Assembly (NCBI GenBank): GCA_010909165.1 | Contig: MU008161.1 | Span: 434,001-498,000 of the forward strand | DNA from: Anthoceros angustus | Taxonomy: Eukaryota > Streptophyta > Anthocerotopsida > Anthocerotales > Anthocerotaceae | Reading direction: 5' to 3' | DNA length: 64,000 nucleotides | Shown: positions 9,185 to 21,792 of the stretch, one piece after another | Layout: every line of letters starts with the position of its first letter | Position numbering within the stretch: position 1 is the first letter of the stretch | Translations under genes and position numbers: made by a program | The notes under the pieces: generated by a model | The model's database searches: none | Told to the model about the DNA's origin: nothing | What the model saw: only the letters and a program-made list of their open reading frames with translations

Positions 9185-12100
9185 TCAAACAACTGGGCTC
9201 AACCTTCCTCTGCCGTTGACAGCTTCTATTGAGCCCCTTTCTTCAATTATCTGCACACACATTGATGCGGTAATAAGACAGTAAAAGTAGTGATGAGCAT
9301 CCGTTAGCAATGGCCTCAGAGAAAATATAGCTAACCTCCGTTAACAGGTCCTTTCGGGTTATCACACCCACAACTCGCGATGGTCGGGGCACCACGCACA
9401 CATGTCTTAACCCCAGCTGCCGGAAAAGATTGTAGACCTGTCATTTGTCGATGAAAAAGCAATGCTTAGTACCTCCACTCAACGCAGCTCGAGCTTCATT
9501 GCTGCTCACAAAACTCCACTCCCAATAGGATCAAGCACTTTCTTCCCTGTCGACTACCGAAAAAGAAGAAGCATTCTCTCTCCTCAAAAAAGAAGCATTG
9601 TTGCTCAAAGAGTTAAGAGCCAGACAGCAAATATATGTTAAATCCTTCGACTATTTGCATGCAAATAACGGTCAATCCTACCTTAGCGACCGACATATCC
9701 TCAGGCACCAGATAGGGTGAAGGGTTGACAAAAGGTTCCAAATCCAAATACATATCCATCTCCTCTGGAGTTAAATGGATGTCCTGGATTGTTGTTCCTT
9801 TACTTGACACAGGCTTAGCAAAATCTGTCACATCATATCTGCAAGACAACCACCATAGGACATAACCCAACTGAAATCTTCGCATCACAGGATTTGGCTG
9901 AGCAGGAACACTGCGTAACCAGACATACTTGAAAGTTATACGCCCCCTCATATCGCCAGGCACATCAGATCGTTGAAAATCAGCTTTGGATTGTAACAGC
10001 ACCAAGAGGTAACTGCCCAGTCAAATTGACAAGTTTAGTTTCCATGCCACTTTCTACTACATTTGGAATAATAGAACCTTAGTGCTGTTCACATCCACAT
10101 ACTGACCTCCTCAAAACAAGTCCAATGACCACCGGCTCCCCACTTTGTAGATGATCAATTACCTGCATACAAACACACCCACATGACTCTGACTGCATTG
10201 CCAGCACAAATGCATGAGTCAACAAAAGAGACATGCTTTGTAGCCTACCGGAAATCCATTATGGCTATTGTCTTGCAATGTTGAGACGATGTCCGCAACC
10301 TTTGTCACTCTTGAAAACTGCACAACCTGCAGATTGGCAATATATTGGTGAAGCTCCCGTATTGGCAACTTTGAAGTTGATCAAGCACCTGGACTAACGA
10401 GACTACCTATCCCAAAAATGATTCTATTTTCATTGTGTCACAACATCCAAACAGGGAAGAGAGAGAGAGAACAATCGACCTTCTTGGAAGTCAGAACATC
10501 CGCTGCAGTTAGGTTGCGCATGAACCGCTTGGGCCTAGATTCAAGCAAAGGAATCCGCCTTAGGGTAGCTTGCTCTTCGTAGAAACCCGCATTGAAAGCA
10601 TCTCCTACTGCCTGGAGAAACAGAACAAGAAAAGCAGGTTGCATAAAAGGTGAATCTCAAGGGACAGGAGAGGGCACAATGCATGACCAAAAGAAAACCT
10701 GACCTTAGAAATAAGTAGGACAAGCATAATAAGCGGCAACAGCTTGAGATTGTTTGTGATTTCCACCATGATCACGCACAAAGACACAGTCATCCGCATA
10801 GACCCACCAAGAAATGAGGCTGCGCCCAGCAAAGCATAACTGCAGTACGAAGAACAGAGTTTAAAGCAACACCAAATTGGGCTCTGAAGGACGGACAAGG
10901 TCAAAATTGACCCAAGGTCACCACCCTCCCAGCTTACAACACACACTTCTTTCCTTGTTCCTTTTTTTTTCGGGGCAACCAAACTTTGGGTCCAGAACCT
11001 ACGTTCCTTCATCGATGTTACTCTTGAGGCCAGTAACGTGTACAACCAGCATGCCAACTAAACGTCCATAGGTTGCCCCAATCATAATGCCAGGGACAAA
11101 CTGTCCTGATGGCACTGCCGTTCCATAAGTGATGACAGCTAGCGAGAAGAACATCGCCTTCAGGAGAAAAGACTTGGTTGTCAGAAAATATGCCAACACC
11201 ATTATCCACAAGATTCCTGGCAAGACCAAGCAGGAGCAGCTACCAGAAAGATGACAAGACTGAGAGCACTGTATTCATGCACTGTATTTGTGCTGAAGAG
11301 ATTGCGGATTGCGTCATCCTGCAAAAGTTCAAGCAGTAAGATCCTCATTACTTCAGAGGGGAAATCACTGCCAAAGACTAACTACAAGATACCTGAGTGT
11401 TGAAGAAGATTGTCGCCAAATCATTGTACTCCGAGTTGCCACTGGCACAATGAAACTGAATAGCGGGAAAACCCAGGGTTAGCGAGCGTATAGCGCTCCT
11501 CTAAAGTGACCATGCGCCAGACCCACAGGTTGCAGGACACGCAGAGCCACACAGGCTTACATTCACATAGTTGCCGAAATTGCCTGGACGGGGACAGACG
11601 ACATCTGGATAGCGCACGGGATCCGGGCAAGGAGTGCATTTGTTGAGAAGTGGCAATCCAAACGATAGAACTGATGTGATCAATGATACAAGACAAGCCT
11701 CTATTATCTGCGAGTAAATAAAAATTAGATCACATATGGAGCCACAAAAGTCGTTCTGACATGGAAGACAGACAGCAGCCACATGCCAGAAGAGCCATTC
11801 ACAAACCATGAAAGCAGCCAGGAAATCCCGACCACTTAGGGATATGAACACACCTTCACACGCTTCCCGCGCTTATGCAAAACATTTCTCCGCCACATTG
11901 ATACAGAGGCTGTTACCTGGTTGAACAGTGCACCTGAAACAGCACAGCCCAATGAACATTGAACATCACATTCCAGAAGAGCTACTTTCTTCTCCTCGAC
12001 AAACATGATTATCAACATCAGCCAGTGTAATACATGAATCTGGAGAAGTTCAGTACCAAGCAAGCCACCCACCACTCCTACCACCGCCATGGGCAAAAGC

Positions 12101-14581
12101 TCGTAGAATGAATAATCATCCTGGCCACTGCACAGCTGACCGTCCTCAGTCCTCTGGTTGCGACACAACCAATACAGCTTGCAACAAACAGAAGGCTGCG
12201 AGAAAATCAAGATTACCCTGAAATGTCCCATATAATAAATCCGCCAGATCCAAAATGGCCACAATTCCCATGTGCACACCACCCCATGGCAGTCCGGACC
12301 ACAACTGCCACTACAGCAGAAGTGAAGAACACTCGCCACAACAACTGACTCCTCCACCTTCAACCACACAACTTCTCATCTGACAGTCTATTCATCGAGA
12401 AGCTTCTACTGAACAACAGAGTCTTCAACACAATAATTGCAGATTAAAGCTATGCAAACAAAACATGGGAAAGAATCAAGGAACACCATCACAATCTTCA
12501 TACCAGGATGTCACTTCTTCCAGTGCAAAAAGCACACCCCCAACTGGAGCCCTAAAAGCTGCTGACACACCAGCCGCACACCCACATGTCACCTAGCAAA
12601 TCAAAACCCCAATCAAGGGTCAGACCAAGCCATCTCAATGCACTTGCCACTTGACAATAAAGCCTTGATACAACGAGCCAAAACGTGGGCTGTAAATGAT
12701 CAAAGGGGAATGGAGGCCGTGAGAAGTTTAAAGGTCACCAGATCACGACGATCTCGATCATTCTTGAAGACTTTGAGCCATCTCCAGTTGAGGTAATACT
12801 TCGTTGATCCACCCTGAAGTTAAGCAGGAGATGATGATGAACAGACAAGCAAAATAGATGCTATCCATCACGCCCCTTGTATCCTTAGCTGTGAAAAACT
12901 ATCAGTCTAATAGTAATATTAATTACAGGAGATATAAGGGTATGCTAATGCAATCAAACCTGCAGATAGAGGGACCAAAGTGGGTAGCACAAATCAAAAA
13001 ATTTCCAGCAGCAGCTTGCTTCAGGCCGTCCATGAGCTCACAAACTCTTACGGTGGCACAGAAGAGTTCAAGACGGAAAGAACCAGTCAGACAAGGCTAG
13101 TAAGTGAAGGGGTAGAAATGATCTGACAGGTCTTGACATCTACAGTGACGTAAACACTGCACAAGTCCTCACGTTTTTGCTCTCTGACGTTTCCAGGACA
13201 GACAGACAGACTAAGATCATGATTTCACGCCTCATTACAGCCAACGTTTGGAACCATCACTAACCTGCCCAAGGATGGATGCAATGCACGCGCCTGTGTG
13301 CACCAAGGGTCCCTCTTTCCCGAGGGCCAGACCTCCACCCACAGAACCGATGCTACCTAGTATCTGATACACATGGCAAGTATATCTCAGGAAATGTACC
13401 ATCAACCTCTGCGACTAGGCAACCTTACACCTAATGTTAACTGCAGTCTTGAAAGAAGACTCACTGTGACCTAGGTCACCCTATCTGAAGCCTTACCTTT
13501 CCAATGAGAGTTCTGAAAAGGAGGATGCCAGGTGTATCGATACCTGCATTCAAGACATCCTGAATCTTACAAACCACTCCAAAGAGAACAGAAATGTCAA
13601 TAGATCAGAGCTTCAGTAAAACGTTAATGCCGCAGACAGCCATCTCACCGTTAAGATACCCCTTAATTTCTGGAATTCCTGACCCAGCCGCTGCTGGTGC
13701 AAAATGTGTGACAATGAAGACGGAGGAGAAAACTAGTGCCCCATTGAATAAGATGTACACCAGAAAAGCTAAGAAGTAGGAGTGATTCATAATGGAAAAC
13801 GTCGCTGCAAACTTCCAGCCAGCAAAGTTCTCCACCGCTATATTGATGAAGAAAGCTGAAAGCCCCGTAGCTGCAGATCAAGAACGACACAGATAATTTA
13901 TACTTCCAGGTGCTTCAACGGTGGAAACCCATTCTTCCATAGTGACCTCGTTAACATGAGCTAGAAAAATCTTTTTGAAACCTACCAACTCCAATTAACA
14001 GAGCGAAGAGCCACTTCATGGTGACATACGATCCATGATGCCAAAAGTCCCTTGATGCCTGCCATAACGCAATTTCTGAGGTCTTTCAAACCAATTTTCG
14101 ACTGAATGAAAGCATGATAAGTTAAACGTAGCCACAAATGCAGTTCACTTCCACATTACATAGCGGTGCTCAGTTGTCTACGTAATTACAGAGTTCCTGT
14201 TGGACTTGAGGTGCTAGATCACCCATGGAGTAAGACAGATAAGAGCAGCATAGGACATTAGATTCAACCCCCATACAGCTGACCTAGCAAACAATACCGA
14301 CAGGAGCTGGGAAGCTCTTCCACACAAAAAAATTGCCAGAGAGCACCATCCAGGGGGAACATCTTGCGAAACAGAAATCACAATCCAGGACTGCTCACCT
14401 GATCCTCCTTGTACGCTAAGCTTTCCACAACTTCGTAGTCCAGACTCTCCATACTCGCGGCGCTACTCTCTGCCCCACCATCTCGACGATCCACCTCAGA
14501 GAATGCCAAGGGGGAATCGGGGTTCACGAGCCGGGACCACATGGGGCCCCCCTTGCCGAACCTCATGCGCTCGTCCTGCAT
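9185..14581 (-). CDS. CLC-d: CLC-d type anion/proton exchanger, 22 exons
   Basis: Minus-strand exons modelled from GT-AG sites: 14581-14399, 14058-13986, 13870-13649, 13543-13497, 13363-13265, 12813-12739, 12592-12504, 12357-12217, 12127-12057, 11933-11854, 11707-11561, 11455-11393, 11318-11244, 11157-11003, 10839-10704, 10611-10480, 10326-10249, 10162-10107, 10012-9929, 9838-9682, 9437-9336, 9250-9185. They total 2331 bases, an intact frame of 776 aa; the Arabidopsis protein is about 790. Key residues: GSGIPE (148-153; Ser, as in chloride-type rather than Pro nitrate-type plant CLCs), GKEGP with gating Glu192, LEEV with proton Glu259, and GQFVPG (473-478). Two C-terminal CBS domains follow (about 598-640 and 700-752). 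Arabidopsis CLC-d works in the trans-Golgi network, where such exchangers support acidification. Introns are 74-451 bases. The last short exon (21 codons) is the least certain. Confidence 0.95.
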
Positions 14582-16085
14582 TCAGTCAGGGCCTGGAAAG
14601 CCACCCCCTACAAGCGGTGCTCCAATCCCGAGCTAATCCATCGCGCACAACTCTTGTTCTGCCATGACAGACCTAACCATCCAATCACAGCTCCGTGCTT
14701 CCTCTTGTCTTGCACCAGACTCATGAGCAACTGGACCATCCCAAATTGTCACTGCCAACCAAGCTACAGCACTTGCGGATCCCGGTCCCGTCACCCAGCA
14801 GCGCGGAACAAGAGAGGCGATCAGACTCCAGATCTCGGCCAGGCATTCCTGTTAACCACAACTGCGGTTTCCGTCCCCACAGACGCAAATCGTCAGCTGC
14901 AGCTGCCACCCAACGCCGTGCCGTGTGACGGAGGTGTGGGATAATAGGAAACGCGCACCGAGCGCGACTGTCGTGCTGTAAGCCCGGGTGCAACAGGCTT
15001 TCCCCTACTCCACCAAGCTGTAGTCCATGGCTGTGTTCCGATGGAGCACTAAACCGGGTGCCCCGCGTCGTGGTCTCAATCAGTGCTCCCGCACATGCGC
15101 CTCCTGTGCCGCGCCTACCGGCTGACCGGCAGCTTTGCTACCGGTACCCGGTCACCTGCAACACACACTAGGTGAAGCAGACACCGTCGGTTCATCCAGC
15201 TATGACAGGCCGATTTCGAGAAATGTGGCGGCATGAAGCGAGCTGGCAAGTCCAAGTTGTGTCAGTCTGTGTGTGAGCTCCCTTTCCCATCTCCAACAGC
15301 GCTGCTGTCCGAGGAACAGCAGCGCCTGCCTCCCGTGACCCGTTGCACCACAAAATCTGAGCTATGCGGGCCCAGGGTACTTCGTTTCGTTTTGAACAGT
15401 GAAATTGCTCTCCCTTGACAGTCATTTCTCCCTGGCCGGCGCTAGGTTTTTGAGTTTCCGCCAACAGCATGTGAAGGGATCCTGTCACCAAAATTTGCTA
15501 GTAGCACAGCAGAGATGGAACTTTGTGGCTTTCTCATCCAGTGCACCCAGCTCGCAAGCGAGCAGAGCATGTATGTGACAAGTCCGTCAACCCTTGGAAC
15601 CCTCTAGTGGCGCTATCGGCAACTGCCGAAGCCTCAGGATCATCGACCTGAATCGGGACATTTCGGTCGCATTTTCCGCGGCACCTTTCAGATGTGCGAG
15701 ACAGCAAGTGCCATATCCGCATGCTATCTCCTATCATCTTCTGTCACTCCGTCTCTTGTCATCTCTCTTTGTCGCCAGAAGGACAAGCATTTCCGCCTCG
15801 GTCGAGTGTGATGTAGCTCTCCAATGTGTTCGAGGTGGTGAAAGTCCACGAAGGATTTGAACGGGAAGGTCTATCATGGAAGTTGGCTATCACCTTGGCT
15901 ATGGTAGGAGACTCCAATATAGTAACTATAATTTAACCATAAAATATTGAAAGCCTCACCGTCATTTGGGTCTCACATGAAATTCAGGTCATCCGGATTT
16001 GAACCCCCATCCAGAGCACCTTATAAAACACGGGTGAAAAGGCTTGGGGTCAGGTCATAATGAGGGTAATTAATAACCCTTATCT
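14582..16085. other. Region upstream of CLC-d, no recognised gene
   Basis: It should contain the CLC-d promoter and 5' UTR on the minus strand. Several 60-100 codon frames occur on both strands but none has recognisable motifs or splice context. A GGTTCAAATCC-like box on the minus strand near 15994-16005 is discussed under rejected items. Confidence 0.4.
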
Positions 16086-16108
16086 TATGTGCTCAAAACA
16101 ACAGTACT

Positions 16109-16215
16109 CTATGGTTCATGGAAATTCGTCTTTAGGCTCTTGTCGTGCCACAGCAGGGCAAATATAGCACCGAACGGTTTATGGAAATTCGCTGGTAAGC
16201 TTTTGTCGTGCCATA
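16109..16215. repeat. Direct repeat, two copies of about 43 bp
   Basis: The copies share ATGGAAATTCG at their start and TTGTCGTGCCA at their end (about 16111-16153 and 16173-16215). They stand just left of the 21-bp satellite array and may belong to the same repeat block. Confidence 0.7.
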
Positions 16216-16529
16216 GTTTATTTGATGTTGGTGGTGGTCCTGATGTTGGTGCATCCACGGTGGTGATCCCGACTTTGCGGCGTGACTACCTGGTTGGAAG
16301 TGGGTGGAGCAACTGGTGCTGCTTGCATTGCTTATGCTGCCTTTCACATGTTGCTGCTACTTGCAAGCAAGTTTGTGGTTGAATCGTGTTTTTGGCTGTT
16401 ACGCTGGTGGTCTGTGGAGAGTACTCTTCTTCACTGTCTGAGAGTGGATTTCCTAACTATGGGGAGTGGTATTCCTCACTCTGCAGAACCCTATTCCTCA
16501 CTGTCGAGAGTGGATTCCTAACACTTGAC

Positions 16530-17085
16530 CGTGGTGTTCCTGGCTGTGGAGAGTGTGCTCCTGGTTGTGGAGATTGTTGTTCCTCGCTTGTGGAGAGTGG
16601 TGTTTCTGGCTGTGGAGAGTGGTGTTGCTGGCTATGCAGAGTGGTGCTCCTCGCTGTGGAGAGTGGTGCTCCTCGCTGTGGAGAGTGGTGCTCCTCGCTG
16701 TGGAGAGTGGAGCTCCTCGCTGTGGAGAGTGGTGCTTTTGGTTGTGGAGAGTGGTTCTCATGGCTGTGGAGAGTGGTGCTCCTCGCTGTGGAGAGTGGTG
16801 CTCCTCGCTGTGGAGAGTGGTGCTCCTCGGCATGAGTGGTGCTCCTCATTGTGAGAGTGGTGCCTCACTCATTGGAGAGTGGTGCTCCTCATTGTGGAGG
16901 TGGTGCCTCCAGGAGAGTGGTGCTCTCGGCAGGGAGAGTGGTGCCTGGGCAGGAGAGGTGTGCCCCAGGGTCAGGAGAGTGGTGCTCCTCGTTGTGAAGA
17001 GTGGTGCTCCTCGCTGTGGAGAGTGGTGCTCCTCGCTGTGGAGAGTGGTATTCCTTCCTGTGTAGTGTTGTCCTAGCTATGGTCA
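16530..17085 (+). repeat. 21-bp satellite array, left copy
   Basis: Near-perfect tandem copies of a 21-bp monomer (GTGGAGAGTGGTGCTCCTCGC plus variants) run through this interval. More diverged copies start near 16400. Because 21 is divisible by 3, every frame stays open, giving shadow ORFs such as VESGAPRCGEW. The same monomer recurs on the opposite strand at about 55570-56470. The two arrays bracket the SDGAASQ ORF pieces. Confidence 0.9.
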
Positions 17086-18108
17086 GTGTGGTCCTGACTG
17101 TGGCGAGGAACCATGCTGGGGGTCCAATGCTGATGCTGGTGGGTGCTTGTTGACTTCGCATAGTGCTGGTGATCCGGCTTTGCAAGCAGCTGCACCTGCT
17201 CCTTGCAAGCAATTACTGCTGGTTGCAAGGTGGTGAAGCAGCAGGTGTTGCTTGCCTTGCTGATGCCGTGGTTTGGTCCTAATGGTGGTGGACTAATGCT
17301 GCACTTCACATAGTGTTGTTGGTCCGACTTTCAAGTGCAATGTTGAAGTTGGTGGAGCACCGCCGGCCGGCAAGTGTGGTTGAATCTTGTTTTTGGGCGA
17401 TGTAGTGTGGTTTGTTTTGTGGTATGGTTGCAACGATTTTGTGGTGCTACCATGTGGGCATGCTTACCACGATTTACCTATCAACATCTCCTTTCATGAA
17501 AATTGTGTTGTTCCAACATATATGTTTTTGGAAGATGCCGATCTGTTGAAGGCGGGTTACCTGCTCCAAATGGGCCCTCAATTGGCCCCGAGATAGGTGA
17601 AAAGTGTAATGAGGAACCTGGGAAGACAAGTCCTGTAAGCTGAGTGAGGAAGGGAGCTTTGCACAACATTTAGCTTCTGCGCGGAGGATCGCTAGCGCAC
17701 CCTCCGCCGAACTGAGCCAGGGTTGGACTCCCTACACCGATCCGGAGAGGGAGCCACCGAGCTTCTCTCTCGCCATTCTTGGGGGCAAGCACCCAGCCAC
17801 ATGCAAGCGTACCAAACCCATGTGTTTCATCCACTTCCAATTCCTGATTCAGACACCATTGGCGAATGAAGTGGCCTCAGTTCTTGAAGGCAGCAGACTT
17901 CCTGAGTACCTGAGTACCTTCTACTTCCAGTACATCTATAGTCAAATGCAAAGTTGATCTGTGCTTGTCGCAAAAGAGTAGAACCCAGAACTCTGAACAA
18001 CCCAAAATTGGTGAAACAAATGAACTATCTTCAACCTTACGTTGCCTGGATACCAGAGTCGGTCTGTGAAGAGACCACCAACGCATTCTACTATTGTGTG
18101 CTCTGGTC
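17086..18108. other. Spacer between left satellite array and the SDGAASQ ORF
   Basis: The stretch 17260-17400 is a diverged copy of 16230-16400, sharing the GTGGTTGAATC-GTTTTTGG segment. An ORF at 17387-17596 (+) contains LPCGHAYH but lacks the remaining zinc ligands of a RING finger. The minus strand at 17877-18108 may be the 3' untranslated end of the SDGAASQ ORF. No gene is assigned. Confidence 0.4.
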
Positions 18109-19613
18109 TCAGACCAAGCCTTCAAAAGCCTGCACTATCGATCTCTTTGGTGCTAAACCATACAGCGATGTATCGCCCCTCTCAGTTAAAATGAACTCGA
18201 ATTTGCAGGTCGCCACCTGTTGAGCGCCATGAATACACTCGGCATTTTGTAGGTCCAGTGTGTACTGGTTAGGGCTATTCAAGTCCTTTAAGTAATAATG
18301 GCCAAGAACCACTGTGTCTCCTGCAACAAACTGCACATTGCTCCAAGGACATTGTCGGGACTGGGGGAGGCAATGTGACCCTTGTACGCATTTAGCAAGG
18401 TAATATGAATCACCCTTGTCAGAGGGCTCTGCAAACACCATAAAGTTGTCACCCACTTCCAGCATATTTGCCATGTTTGTGACATCTTCCGTCTCATCCT
18501 CCACAAGGGGAAGCCTTCCACCAGTAGGCTCCCCTTCTAAAACTACGTCCGCTTGTTGGGCCAATCGTTGCTGACGTGTTCGAACTCCTGTAGGCACCTC
18601 GGAATATGGTCGTATGGTGATGTCTCGCCACAAGCCAGCATGTGGAATGGACTCACAATCAGAGTGGTTATTGTCCATGCAAGCTGCACAGAAGCATGCC
18701 AAGTTCCGCATTTGTAACATTATCGGGGCAACACCGTTGTAGCCATGGATATATGCTATGACAACTCTTGGAGCCTGGAATAGCATCACAACCCCATTTC
18801 ACCTGCCGATTCACATCACTGGGTCCAATCAGCCAAAAAGTGCGACATACACGGATACTACCAAAATTGTTGTAACGAAGGAAAGCGACAACATCAGCAG
18901 CATTCTGCATCCGCGGTGCACCAGGGTGAGACTCTTGCGCACGAAGAGCGCGCTTCAGAATGGCTCCTACGTACCCCATCATATTCCCCCTTACCATGGC
19001 CACTACCAAAATATGACCACAACATGTTGCATCCTCCTATCAGGCTAGGATATCTTGCAACATAGTAAGATGGTCGGCATGCCTTTAACTGTGATGCTGC
19101 ACCATCTGACCAAACCCAGTCTTCACGGGGTCTAGGGAACCCTTCATCCAGCATCCACTGCCAATGCAGACCCAAGCAATGTTGCACAAATAATGTGTCG
19201 TGTAATATGTCATCACTAACAAAGAAGTGGTAATATTTCTGGACACCAGCACCAGGGTTAGCAAGATCAATTGGTTGAGTGCGCCTATAGAACACAAGGA
19301 CCGGAATAGTGACTTGGTCGTTATACCAGTGATAGACTGGATTTCATTTTGTACACCAAAAGCGTAATTTTGAGAAAATCCAAGACACTGACCACCACAT
19401 CGGCTGGGAACCACTCCACACTGCGGCGGAATTCCTGGCCTTGCCACCTCTGCCAGAAGTCATGCAAAATGAATGCTTTCAACTTGTCTCTCAAATATAG
19501 TATCATGTCTAAAGGGTGAGTCTCCATGAATGCCAACTTGATCCACTTCTTCTCAATGCCTTCCACTGTCTTTCCAACTACCTGATACTGGAAGCATCGC
19601 CAACTGATGGTAG
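18109..19613 (-). pseudogene. SDGAASQ / GHGKGE ORF, C-terminal piece (piece 3 of 3)
   Basis: Read on the minus strand, the conserved order is: KKWIKLAF, VVVSVLDF, SQNYAFGVQNEIQ, FFVSDDILHD, DWVWSDGAASQLK (SDGAASQ at 19109-19089), GSGHGKGEYDG (about 19004-18975), GAILKRAL, a Cys-rich CFCAACM-type stretch, then a beta-rich tail (VGDNFMVF to VVLGHYYLK). This order matches large uncharacterised ORFs with 'SDGA-x2-QFK' and 'HGKG-x2-DG-x-G' motifs found in animals and algae, which I believe are mobile-element proteins. At least four frameshifts break it here, at about 19380, 19335, 18975 and 18780. The upstream frame continues exactly at 41068 once the copia insertion and one target duplication are removed. 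Its enzymatic role is unknown. Confidence 0.65.
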
Positions 19614-19618
19614 CATTT
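19614..19618. repeat. Target-site duplication CATTT (left)
   Basis: It matches 41063-41067 exactly and directly abuts the left LTR of the minus-strand copia element. Confidence 0.85.
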
Positions 19619-19830
19619 TAATAAAAACAGGCAATGCTGGCCTGATGTCAAAACAGTTTGACATTGTGTGAGAGAGCACGGGCGTGAGGCCGAGAACGCT
19701 GAACAAAAACATATGATAATGAAAGAATTAAATTGCCAAAGAGTTGTAACAGAGTATTTATACTTAAACCCTAAAATAAGTCTAACGATGCGTCTAGGTT
19801 AAATACCTAATATAGGCATATTTTTCAACA
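19619..19830 (-). repeat. 3' LTR of the minus-strand copia element
   Basis: 212 bp, beginning TGTTGAAAAATATG and ending TTTTTATTA on the minus strand, so it has the TG start but not the usual CA end. It differs from the other LTR at three positions, all transitions. A TATA box (AAGTATAAATACTC) is present in the LTR. Confidence 0.9.
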
Positions 19831-19937
19831 CTCCCACATAACGTAGACAGCAGTCGTAACATGCATACATAGTCTGTCGTAGGCATAACAGGATCAAAAC
19901 CCTTAGCGAAACGTTTAAGTCCGGAGTAAATCGCGTC

Positions 19938-20414
19938 ATGCGTCTCCCTGACTCGCCTGCTGATATGCTTCGTCTCGCTACTCGATTGCCTCTCTCTGGC
20001 GGGATAACATGGCCACGAGAAGCGGTGCACGACATGCACGAGAGCGGACTGACAGCAACGCCCAAGAGGAAAACAAGTACCCCGACCGACGGTGTTCAAC
20101 AGAGGCTGGAATGGAAACCATTCACTCTTCCAAAGGCCGGTGATCTAGTCTGGTGGAAAGTGGAGGTGGCGGCGAACATCACAGTGAGGAACAAGTACAA
20201 GAAAAACCCAGAGGTGAAGGAGGAGCCCGTCGACCTGCTGGAAAGGCCTACTGCGGATTCCCTTAGAGGCATGAGGGTTCGATGGTTGGACGCTGTGAAT
20301 ATGCCGCTGCCTGCGGATGGAGAGGAGGGAGGAACGGATGCTGAGAAGTCTGTGAGGGCAGAAGTGGTGAAGCTCCTACAGAACGGAAAAAGTGAGCAGA
20401 GGAAGCAAGACTAG
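19938..20414 (+). other. Plus-strand 158-codon ORF inside the copia 3' region, possible captured fragment
   Basis: The frame runs opposite to the surrounding element, between its RNase H and its 3' LTR. From about 20100 it has charged, protein-like composition (WKPFTLPKAGDLVWWKVEV; RWLDAVNMPLPADGEEGG) and is preceded by an acceptor-like TTCAACAG. I do not recognise the family. It may be a host exon picked up by the element, or a chance frame. Confidence 0.35.
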
Positions 20415-20689
20415 GTAAAACTCTAAGCTTCATCCTTGCTATCTCATAATGGCTGCCTAGGAAAAAGAGAGAGCAATCGACCTACTCGATTGAACGCGTT
20501 TGTCGTACTCACAAGGCACTGGTAGAAGGCCCTGAAGTGAGGGAAAAAGGAAATGCCAGAGGTCGCATAATGCAAGCTAATTTAAGCCGCCAACTTGAAG
20601 ACCGGGGACTTAGGGTCACCACCTCATACCCCACCCCCCAAACCACAAGATCAGTAAGCATCCTCCATACCTTTCCGAATTGATCAAGT

Positions 20690-21535
20690 CCTTGGAGTCC
20701 TAGGACTCAATGAATGCATGCTTCGCCTTAGCGATGTTGCTTTGGTCAGAATGTCCGCAGTGTTCTCAGCAGTTGGGATATATTCCACCTTGATAACTCC
20801 TCTTCAATCCTGTATCCCGGATATAGTGGTGCTTAATCTCAAAATGTTTTGTTCTCGCATGAAAACGAGGGTTTGCGACTAGGGCGATGGCTGAATTGTT
20901 GTCACAGAAAATGGTAGTCGGGCTAGGCTGCTCCAAATGAAGGTCCTTGAGGTAAGATCTCTGCCATTCTGCTTCTTTGGCGGAATCTGTTAAAGAGATG
21001 TATTCAGCCTCAGTAGAAGATAATGCTATTGATGATTGCTTCTTGCAGGACTAGTTTACGGCTCCGCCAGCTAAGAGAAAACAGTATGTTGATAAGCTCT
21101 TTCGGGAATCAGAGTCAGATGCCCAATTTGCATCTGTATAAGCCAAAAGCGTTAGTCCAGATGGTGAGCCTAACTGGAAAAAGAGACCATAGTGCAAGGT
21201 ACCCTTCAGGTAACGATATATTCGTTTTACAGCTGCCCAATGTATACGTCCTGGTCTTTCTAGAAACTGTGAAACGCAGCTAACAGAGAAAGCAATATCA
21301 GGTCGTGTCTAATTCGAGATGAAGATCAAGCAGCCAACAGCATGCCTATAAGGAACCATCTCCATATCAGCTATCTCTTCAGGTGTGCTCGCACATTGGT
21401 CTGAGGTAAGCTTAACTCCCACAGAACCTGGAGTGGAAACTGGTCGGCCTTGATCGAGCTCAAAACGCTTCAATATTTCTGTAAGGTATTTCTTCTGATG
21501 AATGACAATGAGCCGTTTCTCTCTGTTCCTTAAAA
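20690..21535 (-). pseudogene. Copia RT C-terminus and RNase H of the host element
   Basis: Minus-strand reading gives HQKKYLTEILKRF, then RPDIAFSVSCVSQFLERP, AYTDANWASD, the RNase H core ALSSTEAEYISLTDSAKEA, and CDNNSAIALVANP. These are in order and near normal spacing for Ty1/copia. A few stop codons interrupt it (for example after YRHAVGCLIFIS). It is the downstream pol part of the 19619-41062 element. Confidence 0.85.
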
Positions 21536-21552
21536 CTTGCTGCCATTGTTGA

Positions 21553-21792
21553 TTGCCTGGACACTGTCATGTTCAAATGCACCTATGCCATCACAAAATG
21601 TCATTTTCTAGTAGTTCTATCTTAGAAGAGCATGTCCAACACTTGAGAAAAGTGTTAGAAATGTTAAGAGCAAATTCTTTGTTCTTAGCTATAACAAAGT
21701 GTGACTTTGTTAAGAAAGAGATAGACTTCCTAGAATTCATTGTCTCAGATGTATCGGATGGATCCTCAAGAGATCAGTTAATGGGGCCGTAA
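21553..21792 (+). pseudogene. Ty3/gypsy reverse transcriptase fragment
   Basis: EEHVQHLRKVLEMLRAN, followed by FLAITKCDFVKKEIDFLEFIVS, is the thumb end of a gypsy RT (family pattern HLxHVxxVLxxLRxxxLxxxxxKCxFxxxxxxFLGxxVS). It is on the strand opposite to the enclosing copia element and starts within 20 bases of that element's RT end, marking an insertion or breakpoint near 21540. Confidence 0.8.

Noticed and set aside
15988-16010. tRNA-like B box on the minus strand (GGTTCAAATCC)
   Set aside because: No A box, anticodon arm or acceptor stem could be paired around it. At most it is a remnant of a tRNA-derived SINE.
16386-17065. Several 100-170 aa ORFs on both strands in the 21-bp array
   Set aside because: A repeat length divisible by three keeps all frames open. 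The translations are pure repeats without domain character.
16530-17085. CRISPR-like array
   Set aside because: The 21-bp units are contiguous with no unique spacers, and the genome is eukaryotic. It is a minisatellite.
17387-17596. RING finger suggested by LPCGHAYH
   Set aside because: Only one possible zinc-ligand pair is present. The other Cys pairs of a RING domain are missing.
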